64,000 nt of DNA from Pseudomonas putida (GTDB taxonomy: Bacteria; Pseudomonadota; Gammaproteobacteria; Pseudomonadales; Pseudomonadaceae): the NCBI RefSeq assembly GCF_002025705.1, contig NZ_CP018846.1, positions 1,789,501 through 1,853,500 on the forward strand, in the 5' to 3' direction. The stretch's first letter is position 1; every line of letters begins with the position of its first letter. Under the pieces are notes generated by a model that searched no databases, had not been told where the DNA came from, and saw only the letters and a program-made list of their open reading frames with translations. Below are positions 34,902 through 43,331 of this stretch, piece after piece. A program made the position numbers and the translations under genes.

Positions 34902-35924
34902 TCACTTGGCACAAAGACCGTGGGCGTCCGCGAGTAGGCGATAACTCTGAAGGCGATCTTCCAGGCGATGTGTCACGGTCACGATACCCACTTCGTCGCT
35001 ACCGAAAACCCGCGCCAGATCCTGGATTTTCTTGTGGCAGCTTTCTGGTGATCCAACCACCATGTCGTCGAGCGTGGCATCGAACTCTAAGCGCTCTGGC
35101 TTGGTCATTTCCAGATAGCGGAGCCTTACCTCTGAGGGGGATAAAAGGGGCTCACGAGGGGCGCCACCCGCCATCATTTTTCGGTACACAGCGGTGCCTG
35201 CGATGAAGTGCGCCTCTTCGTCTGTCGGCGCACAAATCACCGCCAAGGCAAGGAGGCGAGGAGGGGTCGTTCCATGGCCGGCCTTCTGATAAATGTCGGT
35301 GTGATGGCTGAAAATGGCCGGCGAGCAGACACGGGGAGCAATGAACTTGGCCAGCGCCAAACCCATCCCAAGTTGGCCGGCGAGATCAGAGCTGCCTCCA
35401 CCGGATCCGAGCATCCACAGTGATGGCCGAGCGGATGCTTCAGTTGGGAATGTCAGTGCTGCGTATGGGTGACCCGATGGAAAGCTGCCTCGGATGAAGG
35501 CGCAGAGTTCGGCTGCCTGCTGAGGGAAGTGATCGTGCTGAAGTAGGGCACCTGGTGCTGCCAATGCCACAGAGCTGAGGTGATTCCCACCTGGTGCACG
35601 CCCGATTCCAAGGTCAATACGGCCTGGAAACAATCCTCCTAGCAGAGAGAACGTTTCGGCGACTTTGTAGGGGCTGTAGTGGGTGAGCATCACTCCACCG
35701 CTTCCGATTCGCATCGTGCTGGTGGCGCTCGCAATCCGGGCCACCATAATCTCTGGAGCTGCTCCAGCGAACTGGATGCTGTTGTGGTGCTCAGCCAGCC
35801 AGTAACGGTGGTAGCCCAATTTTTCGCATTCGATCGCAAGGTCTACTGATGTCGCCGGCGCGGTTAACGCGTTGCAATTCTCATGGATAGGGGTTTGGTC
35901 AATTACGGTCAGTCGCAAAGTCAC
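34902..35924 (-). CDS. luciferase-like flavin monooxygenase (MsnO8 type)
   Basis: A 340-residue bacterial-luciferase-fold oxidoreductase: TVIDQTPIHE, ECEKLGYHRYWLAEHHN, RIGSGGVMLTHYSPYKVAE with RIDLGIGRAPGG, and a C-terminal FGSDEVGIVTVTH. These are typical of the LLM group that uses reduced FMN from a separate reductase. I start it at GTG 35924, with GGAAG about seven bases upstream; the frame stays open far further but that part looks like non-coding sequence. The substrate is unknown. It shares its upstream region with the divergent HPA hydroxylase, whose reductase could supply flavin. Confidence 0.82.
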   Translation of the reverse strand: MTLRLTVIDQTPIHENCNALTAPATSVDLAIECEKLGYHRYWLAEHHNSIQFAGAAPEIMVARIASATSTMRIGSGGVMLTHYSPYKVAETFSLLGGLFPGRIDLGIGRAPGGNHLSSVALAAPGALLQHDHFPQQAAELCAFIRGSFPSGHPYAALTFPTEASARPSLWMLGSGGGSSDLAGQLGMGLALAKFIAPRVCSPAIFSHHTDIYQKAGHGTTPPRLLALAVICAPTDEEAHFIAGTAVYRKMMAGGAPREPLLSPSEVRLRYLEMTKPERLEFDATLDDMVVGSPESCHKKIQDLARVFGSDEVGIVTVTHRLEDRLQSYRLLADAHGLCAK

Positions 35925-36020
35925 GGGCGTGCTTCCGTCATGAGGGAGGGGGCGCGCAGACTCAGGTTTGGAGCCAGGATTTTGTCGATCTGGCGAATAA
36001 GGCTTGAATCTACTGCTTTG

Positions 36021-36034
36021 TTTAAATGTTAACG
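36021..36034 (+). promoter_or_regulatory. candidate HpaR-type operator
   Basis: TTTAAATGTTAACG matches 12 of 14 bases of TTAATATGTTAACG, which occurs beside hpaG1/hpaA at 46302. Similar sites are at 46282 and 48016. It lies about 200 bases before the HPA hydroxylase gene. Confidence 0.5.
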
Positions 36035-36070
36035 AAACTGGAGCGGGCCTGCGACTGGGGGCAGGGATTT

Positions 36071-36091
36071 CCCATGGAAAGTGCAATTTTC
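36071..36091 (+). promoter_or_regulatory. candidate activator site shared with the hpaA/hpaR region
   Basis: A 20-base stretch starting CCCATGGAAAGTGCAATTT is matched at 18 of 20 places by the reverse complement of 47408-47427. The shared core is AAAGTGCAATTT. Its asymmetric form suits an AraC-type activator such as HpaA, but the assignment is inference. Confidence 0.45.
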
Positions 36092-36236
36092 TGCTCGTAA
36101 CGTGCATTTCGGACGTAGGAGCGCCGCCACATACTGGACTGGTCATCGAATACACGGCCGGCTGATCGAGCCATCGCAAGAAATGCGAAGTGATCAGAGG
36201 CCTGGAACGAATTCTCCAATAATAAAGAGACCATCC

Positions 36237-37406
36237 ATGAAAAAGCCCAATCCGCTGCTGGAAGATCTGAAGTCCGTCCTGCCTGCCATTGCAGCCAACG
36301 CTCCGCAGGCGGAAAAAGATCGTAGCGTGCCGGCCGAGAACATCGCCTTGCTCAAGGGCATCGGTATGCACCGAGCCTTCTTGCCAAAAAAATTTGGCGG
36401 CATGGAAATTTCGCTTCCCGAATTTGCTGAATGTATCGCTGTTCTTGCCGGTTCATGCGCAAGCACTGCCTGGGCGATGAGCCTGCTTTGCACCCACTCG
36501 CACCAGATGGCGATGTTCTCGGCCAAGCTCCAGGATGAGGCATGGGGAACTACTCCAGACGCTACCGCAAGCAGCAGCATCGCCCCCTTTGGTCGTACTG
36601 AAGAAGTTGAAGGCGGAGTGACCTTTAGCGGTGAGATGGGTTGGAGTTCGGGTTGTGACCATGCTGAGTGGGCGATTTTGGGATTCCGGCGTAAAAACGC
36701 CGAAGGTACCCAGGATTATTGCTTTGCGGTCCTCCCTCGTAGCGATTACGAGATCCGTGACGATTGGTACGCCATCGGTATGCGTGGCAGCGGAAGCAAG
36801 ACGCTCATCGTGGAAAATGCATTTGTCCCTGAGCATCGCATCCAGAAAGCGAAGGACATGATGGAGGGCAAATCTGCTGGGTTCGGCCTTTATCCAGACA
36901 GTAAGATTTTCTACGCCCCCTATCGCCCTTATTTCGCGAGCGGCTTCTCAACCATTAGCTTGGGCGTGGCAGAGCGGATGCTCGAAGTCTTCCGCGAGAA
37001 GACCAAGAACCGTGTTCGTGCCTATACCGGCGCGGCAGTAGGCGCGGCAACGCCTGCCCTGATGCGGTTAGCCGAATCCACGCACCAAGTGGCCGCTGCT
37101 CGCGCGCTGCTCGAGAAGAGCTGGAACGAGATAGCCGAACACAGTGAACGTCATGAGTATCCCTCCCGCGGCACGTTGGCGTTCTGGCGGACCAATCAGG
37201 GCTACGCCACCAAGATGTGCATCCAGGCAGTAGACCGTTTGATGGAAGCGGCCGGCGGCGGCGCTTGGTTTGAAAGCAATGAGATGCAGCGACTCTTCCG
37301 CGACTCTCACATGACCGGCGCTCACGCTTACTCCGACTACGACGTATGTGCACAGATCCTCGGCCGTGAGCTGATGGGGCTTGAGCCCGATCCGGCGATG
37401 GTCTGA
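36237..37406 (+). CDS. 4-hydroxyphenylacetate 3-hydroxylase, oxygenase component (C2 type)
   Basis: A 389-residue flavin-dependent monooxygenase of the acyl-CoA-dehydrogenase fold, like component C2 of Acinetobacter HPA hydroxylase and HsaA. Seen are AGSCASTAWAMSLLCTHSHQ, GEMGWSSGCDHAEWAILGF, WYAIGMRGSGSKTLIVENAF and the C-terminal AAGGGAWFESNEMQRLFRDS. It takes reduced FMN from the next gene's product and hydroxylates HPA to 3,4-dihydroxyphenylacetate. I chose ATG 36237 because the protein family starts there, although the ribosome site is weak. It differs from the classical HpaB, so this entry step is of a different origin from the enterobacterial one. Confidence 0.85.
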   Translation: MKKPNPLLEDLKSVLPAIAANAPQAEKDRSVPAENIALLKGIGMHRAFLPKKFGGMEISLPEFAECIAVLAGSCASTAWAMSLLCTHSHQMAMFSAKLQDEAWGTTPDATASSSIAPFGRTEEVEGGVTFSGEMGWSSGCDHAEWAILGFRRKNAEGTQDYCFAVLPRSDYEIRDDWYAIGMRGSGSKTLIVENAFVPEHRIQKAKDMMEGKSAGFGLYPDSKIFYAPYRPYFASGFSTISLGVAERMLEVFREKTKNRVRAYTGAAVGAATPALMRLAESTHQVAAARALLEKSWNEIAEHSERHEYPSRGTLAFWRTNQGYATKMCIQAVDRLMEAAGGGAWFESNEMQRLFRDSHMTGAHAYSDYDVCAQILGRELMGLEPDPAMV

Positions 37407-37480
37407 AGGCTCTTCGACGACCCAAACGATCCATAAAAACAACGAGAGCAAGCCATGCGCGGCTTGCTCGGGAGTCTTGC

Positions 37481-38422
37481 ATGTCCACTGAAAATACAGA
37501 GCTTGAGTTTGATGCACGTGCGTTCCGTCGCGCCTTGGGTAACTTCGCTACCGGTGTAACCGTAATTACAGCCCGGGACCCCAGCGGTCGCCAGGTGGGC
37601 GTGACTGCAAACAGTTTCAACTCGGTGTCGCTTGATCCGCCACTCATCTTGTGGAGCATCGACAAGCGTTCAAGCAGCCATGAGGTGTTTGAAGCCGCGT
37701 CCCATTTTGCTGTAAACGTGCTCGCAGCCGACCAGATTGAGCTTTCGAACAACTTCGCACGGCCGAAGGATGACCGTTTCGCAGGGATCGAACATGAAGC
37801 AGGGGTAGGCGGCGCTCCAGTGTTCGAAGACTGTTCAGCTCGCTTCCACTGCGAGAAATATCAGCAGCTCGACGGCGGTGATCACTGGATCCTGGTCGGG
37901 AAGGTCTTGGCGTTTGATGACTTGGGTAGGGCGCCGCTGCTGTACCACCAAGGCGCCTACTCGATGGTCTTGCCGCACACCCGAATGACCAAGCGCGAAG
38001 AGGGTCAGCCGCCTAGCAGCAACTTCCAGGGACGCTTGAGTCACAACCTTTACTACCTCATGACGCAAGCGTTGCGCGCCTATCAGGCGAGCTATCAACC
38101 TCGGCAGTTGTCGACCGGTCTGCGCACAAGTGAAGCGCGGATGCTCATGGTTCTGGAGAACGACGCAGGCCTTAGCCTTCCAGACTTGCAGCGGGAAGTG
38201 GCGATGCCTGCCCGCGAGATCGAGGAGGCTGTCGCAAACCTCAAGCGTAAGGGGCTGGTGCAAGATGCAGGCGACTGCGTGAAATTGACGGTCAAGGGTG
38301 TGGATGAGACCGAAGCACTTTGGACGATTGCAGGTGAGCAGCAAGAGAAGGTTTTCGGTCAGTTTAGCAAGGAACAAGTCGAGACCTTCAAAGAGGTGCT
38401 CAAGGCTGTAATCCGCAACTGA
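37481..38422 (+). CDS. HPA 3-hydroxylase, flavin reductase component (C1 type) with MarR-like tail
   Basis: A 313-residue protein. The first 170 residues are a flavin reductase of the HpaC/NTA-monooxygenase type (NFATGVTVITARDP, GVTANSFNSVSLDPPLILWSI, VNVLAADQ). From about 190 on comes a winged-helix domain like MarR (YYLMTQALRAYQ then LPDLQREVAMP and LKRKGLVQD). This fusion is characteristic of Acinetobacter C1, where the tail lowers reductase activity until HPA binds. It lies 74 bases after the oxygenase gene and is followed by a strong terminator, so the two form a small operon. Confidence 0.88.
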   Translation: MSTENTELEFDARAFRRALGNFATGVTVITARDPSGRQVGVTANSFNSVSLDPPLILWSIDKRSSSHEVFEAASHFAVNVLAADQIELSNNFARPKDDRFAGIEHEAGVGGAPVFEDCSARFHCEKYQQLDGGDHWILVGKVLAFDDLGRAPLLYHQGAYSMVLPHTRMTKREEGQPPSSNFQGRLSHNLYYLMTQALRAYQASYQPRQLSTGLRTSEARMLMVLENDAGLSLPDLQREVAMPAREIEEAVANLKRKGLVQDAGDCVKLTVKGVDETEALWTIAGEQQEKVFGQFSKEQVETFKEVLKAVIRN

Positions 38423-38440
38423 AGCCTTACCTACAAAAAA

Positions 38441-38463
38441 ACGGCGCCAAGGCGCCGTTTTTT
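38441..38463. terminator. strong terminator after the HPA hydroxylase operon
   Basis: ACGGCGCC (38441-38448) pairs with GGCGCCGT (38451-38458) around a two-base turn and is followed by six T; A runs on the other side make it able to work in both directions. Confidence 0.9.
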
Positions 38464-38505
38464 ATTTGGCCTGAGCTTAAACAGTCTTACCACAACACTA
38501 ACAAG

Positions 38506-38802
38506 ATGGATTTTCCAGTGATCAAATCCAGGCCATCGCTGACCCTCATCTTGCTTCAGGCGAGGGAAGGTGCCATGCGCTTTTTTCGCCCAGCTTTGAA
38601 TGAGCATGGATTGACTGAGCAGCAGTGGAGAGTGGTGCGAATTCTCCATGATCAACGGCCTACGGAAATTCTCAAACTCGCCGATCTGGCTTGCATACTT
38701 GCTCCAAGCCTGACGGGTGTGGTTTCTCGCATGCAGAGGGCTGGGCTGAAGCAGAAGGTTCCTCACGACCAACGAGCTGAAGGGCTCCGTTCAAGTAGGT
38801 GA
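38506..38802 (+). pseudogene. truncated hpaR (MarR family) remnant
   Basis: A 98-residue frame closely resembles the first two thirds of HpaR at 47555: SRPSLTLILLQAREGAMRFF and NEHGLTEQQWRVVRIL against PRPSLTLTLLQAREAAMAFF and NEHDLTEQQWRVIRIL. After SRMQRAGL the similarity fades and the frame ends at RSSR, so the wing and the C-terminal dimer helices are missing. It has a start codon but a shortened DNA-binding wing, so it is probably inactive. It lies between the HPA hydroxylase operon and the hpa operon end, marking a past duplication or recombination there. Confidence 0.75.
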
Positions 38803-38813
38803 GGCTAGAAACT

Positions 38814-38835
38814 AAAAGAGGCGCAAGTGCGCCTC
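38814..38835 (-). terminator. terminator of the hpa operon
   Basis: On the - strand GAGGCGC (38835-38829) pairs with GCGCCTC (38824-38818) and is followed by TTTT. It lies 18 bases past the hpaI stop. Confidence 0.75.
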
Positions 38836-38852
38836 CTCTACATCGCCGAAAG

Positions 38853-39656
38853 TCAGTATACGCCGCCACCCGCGGTGTTGGTCACGATGCTTTCTTTGAA
38901 CTTGCCCGCCAAGGTTTGCAGGCCCCTCATTAGCACCGTCGTGTCGACTCCGACCGCGACGAAGGCAGCACCCAGCTCAATGTAACGCCTGGCCAGCTTT
39001 TCGTCCGCACTGAGGATCCCGGCGGCTTTTCCTGCCTTACCGATCCTCACAATGGCGTCTTCTATAATCGCCTGAACTTCAGGGTGGCCGGGATTGCCGC
39101 GGTGCCCCAGAGCAGCGCTCAAGTCGGCTGGGCCGATGAACACACCATCTACACCTTCAACAGATAAGATCTCGTCCAGATTTGCCAGCCCCTCTTTGTT
39201 CTCAATCTGCACCAGCAAGCACATTTGCTCGTCCGCAAGATCAAGGTACCCCGGGATGCTATTCCAGCGAGAGGCGCGAGCCAGCGCACTGCCAACACCC
39301 CGGATACCTGTAGGTGGGTAGTGCACAGCCTTGACCAATTGGCGGGCTTGGTCGGCGGTCTCCACCATGGGCACGAGCAGTGTCTGTGCACCGAGATCCA
39401 GGACCTGTTTGATGAGGGCGGTGTCGCCGATCACCGGGCGAATGACCGCCTGGCTAGAGTAGGGTGCGACAGCCTGGAGCTGCGCAAGCATACCGCGCAG
39501 GTCGTTGGGCGCGTGCTCGCCGTCGATCAGCAGCCAGTCGAAACCGGCATTGGCGGCCAGCTCTGCACAGTAGGCATCGGCTAGGCCGAGCCACAAACCG
39601 ATCTGGGCTTCGCCGCTTCGTAGGCGTTGTTTAAAACTGTTGATAGGCATGTCCAT
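38853..39656 (-). CDS. hpaI: 4-hydroxy-2-oxoheptane-1,7-dioate aldolase
   Basis: A 267-residue class II aldolase of the HpcH/HpaI family. It has the family blocks [67 protein letters not shown] and [20 protein letters not shown]. The last pathway enzyme, it splits 4-hydroxy-2-oxoheptanedioate into pyruvate and succinic semialdehyde. GAGG lies before ATG 39656; the long in-frame extension upstream overlaps hpaH and is not coding. It is the last gene of the operon hpaG1-G2-E-D-F-X-H-I. Confidence 0.93.
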   Translation of the reverse strand: MDMPINSFKQRLRSGEAQIGLWLGLADAYCAELAANAGFDWLLIDGEHAPNDLRGMLAQLQAVAPYSSQAVIRPVIGDTALIKQVLDLGAQTLLVPMVETADQARQLVKAVHYPPTGIRGVGSALARASRWNSIPGYLDLADEQMCLLVQIENKEGLANLDEILSVEGVDGVFIGPADLSAALGHRGNPGHPEVQAIIEDAIVRIGKAGKAAGILSADEKLARRYIELGAAFVAVGVDTTVLMRGLQTLAGKFKESIVTNTAGGGVY

Positions 39657-39666
39657 GACAGTTTCC

Positions 39667-40470
39667 TCAGATGAAGCGGCAGGAGATCGAGCCGAGCATG
39701 TCGTAGTCGACGTGGAAGGTGTCACCAGGGCGTGCGGCGACCGGTCGGGTGAACGAGCCGCCCAAAATGATCTGGCCTGGTTCGAGCGTGACGTCATACG
39801 GGGCCAGCTTGTTGGCCAGCCAGGCGACACCTTTGGCTGGATGATTGAGCACGGCAGCACTGACCCCGGACTCCTCGATCACGCCGTTGCGGTAGAGCAC
39901 CGCTGGCACTTTGCGAAGGTCGATTTCGGTGGGGCGTACGGGGCGGCCACCCATCACCACACCAGCATTGGCTGCGTTGTCGGAGATGGTGTCGAACACC
40001 TTGCGGGTGGCCTGGGTTTGCGGGTCGACCTGCTGGATGCGCGCGTCGATGATCTCCAACGCCGGGATCACCCATTCGGTGGCGTCCAGCACATCGAATA
40101 CGGTGACGTTCGGGCCCTTCAGTGGCTTGCCAAGGATGAACGCCAACTCCACTTCAACGCGCGGCACGATGAAGCGCTCGAAGGGGATGTCGCTGCCTTC
40201 TTCGAACAGCATGTCGTCGAGCAGGGCACCGTAGTCGGGCTCGGTGATGTTCGACGACACCTGCATGGCACGTGAGGTCAAGCCAATCTTGTGGCCCACC
40301 AGCTTGCGCCCGGCGGCGATCTTCTTTGCCACCCAGGCGCGTTGAATCGCGTAGGCATCTTCGATGGTGATTGCAGGTTGTTCCAGCGAGAACTGGCGCA
40401 CTTGCTCGCGGCTACGTTCTGCCTGGTCGAGGCGTTCGGCGGCGAGCTGGATGAAAGCGTTGTCTAACAT
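39667..40470 (-). CDS. hpaH: 2-oxo-hept-4-ene-1,7-dioate hydratase
   Basis: A 267-residue hydratase of the FAH/MhpD-type fold. It has [47 protein letters not shown] (metal-binding acidic residues) and ALEIIDARI. It adds water to 2-oxohept-4-ene-1,7-dioate to give the substrate of HpaI. ATG 40470 is preceded by a weak purine stretch. It sits 17 bases after hpaX and 10 bases before hpaI, so it is tightly packed in the operon. The frame extends much further upstream, but that part overlaps hpaX and is non-coding. Confidence 0.93.
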   Translation of the reverse strand: MLDNAFIQLAAERLDQAERSREQVRQFSLEQPAITIEDAYAIQRAWVAKKIAAGRKLVGHKIGLTSRAMQVSSNITEPDYGALLDDMLFEEGSDIPFERFIVPRVEVELAFILGKPLKGPNVTVFDVLDATEWVIPALEIIDARIQQVDPQTQATRKVFDTISDNAANAGVVMGGRPVRPTEIDLRKVPAVLYRNGVIEESGVSAAVLNHPAKGVAWLANKLAPYDVTLEPGQIILGGSFTRPVAARPGDTFHVDYDMLGSISCRFI

Positions 40471-40487
40471 GAGGGAGATCTCTTGAT

Positions 40488-41795
40488 TCAAGGATTGACG
40501 ATGGCAGCCCGGGTGCGCAGCACCAGCAGGCCACCCAGGGCGATGAAGACGGCGAGTACGTACAGGGCCAGGCTGGCGCTGTGGGTGGTGTCGCGCACCC
40601 AGCCGATGAAGTAGGGCGTGAAGAACGAGGCGATGCTGCCTAGCGAGCTGATCAGGGCAATGCCGGCGGCCTGGGTGCGGGCGTTGAGGAAGGCCGGCGG
40701 CAGTTGCCAGAACATCGGCAGCGCGGCGCTGGCGCCCATGCCAGCCAATACCAGGCCACCCAGTACCGGCACCGCCTGCTCGGGCGCAATCGCGGCAATC
40801 GCAATGCCGGCGGCGGCCATCAGTAGTGGTACGCACAGGTGCCAGCGGCGTTCGCGCTGGCGGTCGCTGGAGCGGCCGCAAGCCAGCATGAACACGCATC
40901 CGGCCACGTACGGGACAGCGCTGAGCAGGCCGACACTGGCGTCGCTGGCCACACCGGCACTGTGAATCAGGCTGGGCATCCAGAACGCGAGGGTGTTGAC
41001 CGCCAGCATTACCGCGCAATAGACCGCCACCAGCAGCCACAGCGCTCGGCTGGCGAAAATGGCGCTGAACGAGGTGACCGGTTTGCGCTGTTCTTCCTCG
41101 CCAAACTGAGCGCGCAGCGTGGCTTTCTGCTGCTCATTCAGCCAGCTGACCCGCTCGAAGTGCTCCGGCAGTACCGCCAGCACTACCAGGCCCAGCAACA
41201 CCACAGGCGCACCTTCGAGCAGGAACATCCACTGCCAGCCACGCAGCCCGCCCGTGTCGTGCATGAAGGACAGGATGGCGCCGGACACTGGCCCGCCGAC
41301 CACCCCGGCCAACGGCACGGCAATGGCGAACAGCGCGGTGACCTGGGCACGACGCCCGGCCGGGTACCAGCGGTTGAGGTAGACCAGGATGCCCGGAAAG
41401 AACCCGGCCTCTGCCGCGCCCAGGGCGAAGCGCAACAGGTAGAACGCGCTGCTGGTTTCGATCAGCAGCATGCTGGTCGACAACAGCCCCCACACCACCA
41501 TCAGGCCGGCGATCCAGCGGCGCGGGCCAACGCGGTCGAGCATCAGGTTGCTGGGGACGCCGAACAGTGCATAGGCAATGAAGAACAGCCCGGCACCCAG
41601 GCCGTAGACGGTATCGGACAAGTGCAGGTCCTGGCTCATCTGCATCTTGGCGAAGCCGATGTTGATGCGGTCCAGGTGGGCAAACAGGTAGCACACCAGC
41701 AGCAGCGGCATCAGCCGCCAGGTAACTGCCCGATGAGTACTGTCGGCCCGTTCAACGTGTGCCTCGCGCGGCGAGGCTTGTTCGAGTGTGCTCAT
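40488..41795 (-). CDS. hpaX: 4-hydroxyphenylacetate permease (MFS, ACS family)
   Basis: A 435-residue MFS transporter of the anion:cation symporter type with 12 helices. It has [19 protein letters not shown] in helix 1, [17 protein letters not shown] and [19 protein letters not shown], as in HpaX and phthalate/tartrate carriers. It imports HPA or a related phenolic acid. It lies within the hpa operon, 54 bases after hpaF, which supports the substrate. Being inside the degradation operon means uptake rises together with breakdown. Confidence 0.88.
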   Translation of the reverse strand: MSTLEQASPREAHVERADSTHRAVTWRLMPLLLVCYLFAHLDRINIGFAKMQMSQDLHLSDTVYGLGAGLFFIAYALFGVPSNLMLDRVGPRRWIAGLMVVWGLLSTSMLLIETSSAFYLLRFALGAAEAGFFPGILVYLNRWYPAGRRAQVTALFAIAVPLAGVVGGPVSGAILSFMHDTGGLRGWQWMFLLEGAPVVLLGLVVLAVLPEHFERVSWLNEQQKATLRAQFGEEEQRKPVTSFSAIFASRALWLLVAVYCAVMLAVNTLAFWMPSLIHSAGVASDASVGLLSAVPYVAGCVFMLACGRSSDRQRERRWHLCVPLLMAAAGIAIAAIAPEQAVPVLGGLVLAGMGASAALPMFWQLPPAFLNARTQAAGIALISSLGSIASFFTPYFIGWVRDTTHSASLALYVLAVFIALGGLLVLRTRAAIVNP

Positions 41796-41849
41796 GTTTT
41801 TGTACTTGTTCTGTAATGAGTCAGGGGAGGCTTGGTGTGAGCCGGCGCG

Positions 41850-42254
41850 CTAGCGGTTGAACAGTGGGTGCAAGGTGCTGTGCTTGGCGTCGTAGACCTG
41901 TGCGGTGCTGTGGTCGATCTGCACGGTGATGCCGATCGGGCGCTGTTGCAGCAGTGGCTCCAGGCGGGCTTTCAACACTGCCAGCAAGCTGTCGCCCACT
42001 GCTTTGTGCACCTCGGTGCTACGGCCAGTAGCCATGCGTAGGTTGGCGTACAGGAAGCCGTATTCGCCTTTGCCGTCGGCCACCGCGCAATGGGCGGCGG
42101 GATAGGCCAGCACGCGGGTACCGCCAGTGGGGAATACGGCTTTGCCTTCGGCATCGCGCTGTTCAAGCATGGTGTCGGCCAGGGCGCGGCACAGGCCGGG
42201 GATGTCGGCGTCGGTTTCAAGGTCGGGGGTGTAGAGCAGAACCAGATGTGGCAT
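41850..42254 (-). CDS. hpaF: 5-carboxymethyl-2-hydroxymuconate delta-isomerase
   Basis: A 134-residue isomerase of the tautomerase superfamily (CHMI). The catalytic N-terminal proline is present right after the initiator (MPHLVLLYTPD). Other family blocks are GGTRVLAYPAAHCAVADG and NLRMATGRSTEVHKAVGDSL. It converts 5-carboxymethyl-2-hydroxymuconate to its 2-oxo isomer for the decarboxylase HpaG. It sits 63 bases after hpaD with GAGG before its start. Confidence 0.93.
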   Translation of the reverse strand: MPHLVLLYTPDLETDADIPGLCRALADTMLEQRDAEGKAVFPTGGTRVLAYPAAHCAVADGKGEYGFLYANLRMATGRSTEVHKAVGDSLLAVLKARLEPLLQQRPIGITVQIDHSTAQVYDAKHSTLHPLFNR

Positions 42255-42317
42255 GGGGGCCTCCTCGGTGAGGAGCGACTGGCCACCCGCCAGGGCGACC
42301 AGGCGCGAGCGGGTGGG

Positions 42318-43241
42318 TTACAGGCGGCTGGTGGACACCACGGCGGCCGGGTTGGCGGCCTGGGCAGCGGGGATGGCGCCGCCGTCCTGCGGGGTGACCG
42401 GGAAGATCGCGTTGATCTGGCCGGTGCCGGAAGAGCCGAAGTAGGGCGTGACCACTTCGGCCTTGCCGTCGTAATCGGACCAGCCCAGCGCACCCAGCAG
42501 CATCGCCGTGTCGTGCATGAATCCCTCGCCGTGGCCTTTGGCAGCGTACTCCGGCAGCATCCCGCAGAACGCCTCCCATTCAGCGTTTTCCCACATCTTG
42601 ACCACACGATGGTCGAGGGTTTCCAGGAATGGGCTCCACACTTTGGTGGCGAAATCCGGAGCTTGGCCGTTCTGGGCGAAGCGGTGCGACAGCGATCCGC
42701 TGGCCAGGAACGCCACCGTGCCGTCGTAATGATCTTCCACAGCCTTGCGCATGGCCCAGCCCAGGCGGGCGCTGTCAGCCAGGAAGTGCGAGGTGCACAG
42801 CGCTGAGACCGAGATCACCTTGAAGTGCTGGTCTTGGTTCATGTAGCGCATCGGCACCAGAGTGCCATACTCCGGGCCCAGGGTAGTGGCGTGGTGAGCC
42901 ATGGTCTCAACATTGAGACGATTGCATTCCTCGGCCAGGATCAAGCCCAGTTCCTTGTTGCCAGAGAACTCGTATTCCATGTTGCTGATGAAGTGCGGCA
43001 GTTCGTTGGAGGTATAGACCCCCTTAAAATGCTCGCCACAAAGGATGTGGTAGTTAGCGTTGACCAACCAGTGGGTGTCGAACACGACGATGGTGTCCAC
43101 ACCCAGTTCGCGGCAGCGGCGGCTAATCTCGTAGTGCCCATCAATGGCTGCTTGACGAAAACCGTGACGCGGTCCAGGCAGCTCGGACAGATACATGGAG
43201 GGTACGTGGGTGATCTTGGCTGCAAGTGCCACTTTTCCCAT
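42318..43241 (-). CDS. hpaD: 3,4-dihydroxyphenylacetate 2,3-dioxygenase
   Basis: A 307-residue extradiol dioxygenase of the LigB/class III type. Its N-terminal AAKITHVPSMYLSELPGPRH and VDTIVVFDTHWLVNANYH hold iron ligands, and TMAHHATTLGPEYGTLVPMRY and ALCTSHFLADSARLGWAMR are typical of HpaD/HpcB. It opens the ring of homoprotocatechuate to 5-carboxymethyl-2-hydroxymuconate semialdehyde. It lies 90 bases after hpaE in the operon. The C-terminal region ending AAVVSTSRL is a usual small tail. Confidence 0.94.
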   Translation of the reverse strand: MGKVALAAKITHVPSMYLSELPGPRHGFRQAAIDGHYEISRRCRELGVDTIVVFDTHWLVNANYHILCGEHFKGVYTSNELPHFISNMEYEFSGNKELGLILAEECNRLNVETMAHHATTLGPEYGTLVPMRYMNQDQHFKVISVSALCTSHFLADSARLGWAMRKAVEDHYDGTVAFLASGSLSHRFAQNGQAPDFATKVWSPFLETLDHRVVKMWENAEWEAFCGMLPEYAAKGHGEGFMHDTAMLLGALGWSDYDGKAEVVTPYFGSSGTGQINAIFPVTPQDGGAIPAAQAANPAAVVSTSRL

Positions 43242-43331
43242 GATAAGACTCCTTATTCTTGTAGGTCCCGCGGCACCGGGCAGGTCCGGCGGTCGTCAGA
43301 ACAGCGAACGCCCGGTGCGTTGGGGAAAAGG

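Larger units (their letters stand above)
35925..36236. promoter_or_regulatory. divergent promoter region, luciferase-like gene / HPA hydroxylase
   Basis: About 310 bases without a gene. It holds two motifs shared with the hpa regulator region: one at 36021-36034 (HpaR-type) and one at 36071-36091 (possible HpaA site). A long in-frame extension of the luciferase-like frame covers this region but lacks coding character. Confidence 0.5.

Noticed and set aside
35925..36371. N-terminal extension of the luciferase-like protein by 149 codons
   Set aside because: No sequence character of a protein domain, family members start near GTG 35924, and the region carries regulatory motifs.
40839..41816. 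Open frame of 325 codons on the + strand, rich in Gln, Ala and His
   Set aside because: Antisense to hpaX; its composition is that of a shadow frame.
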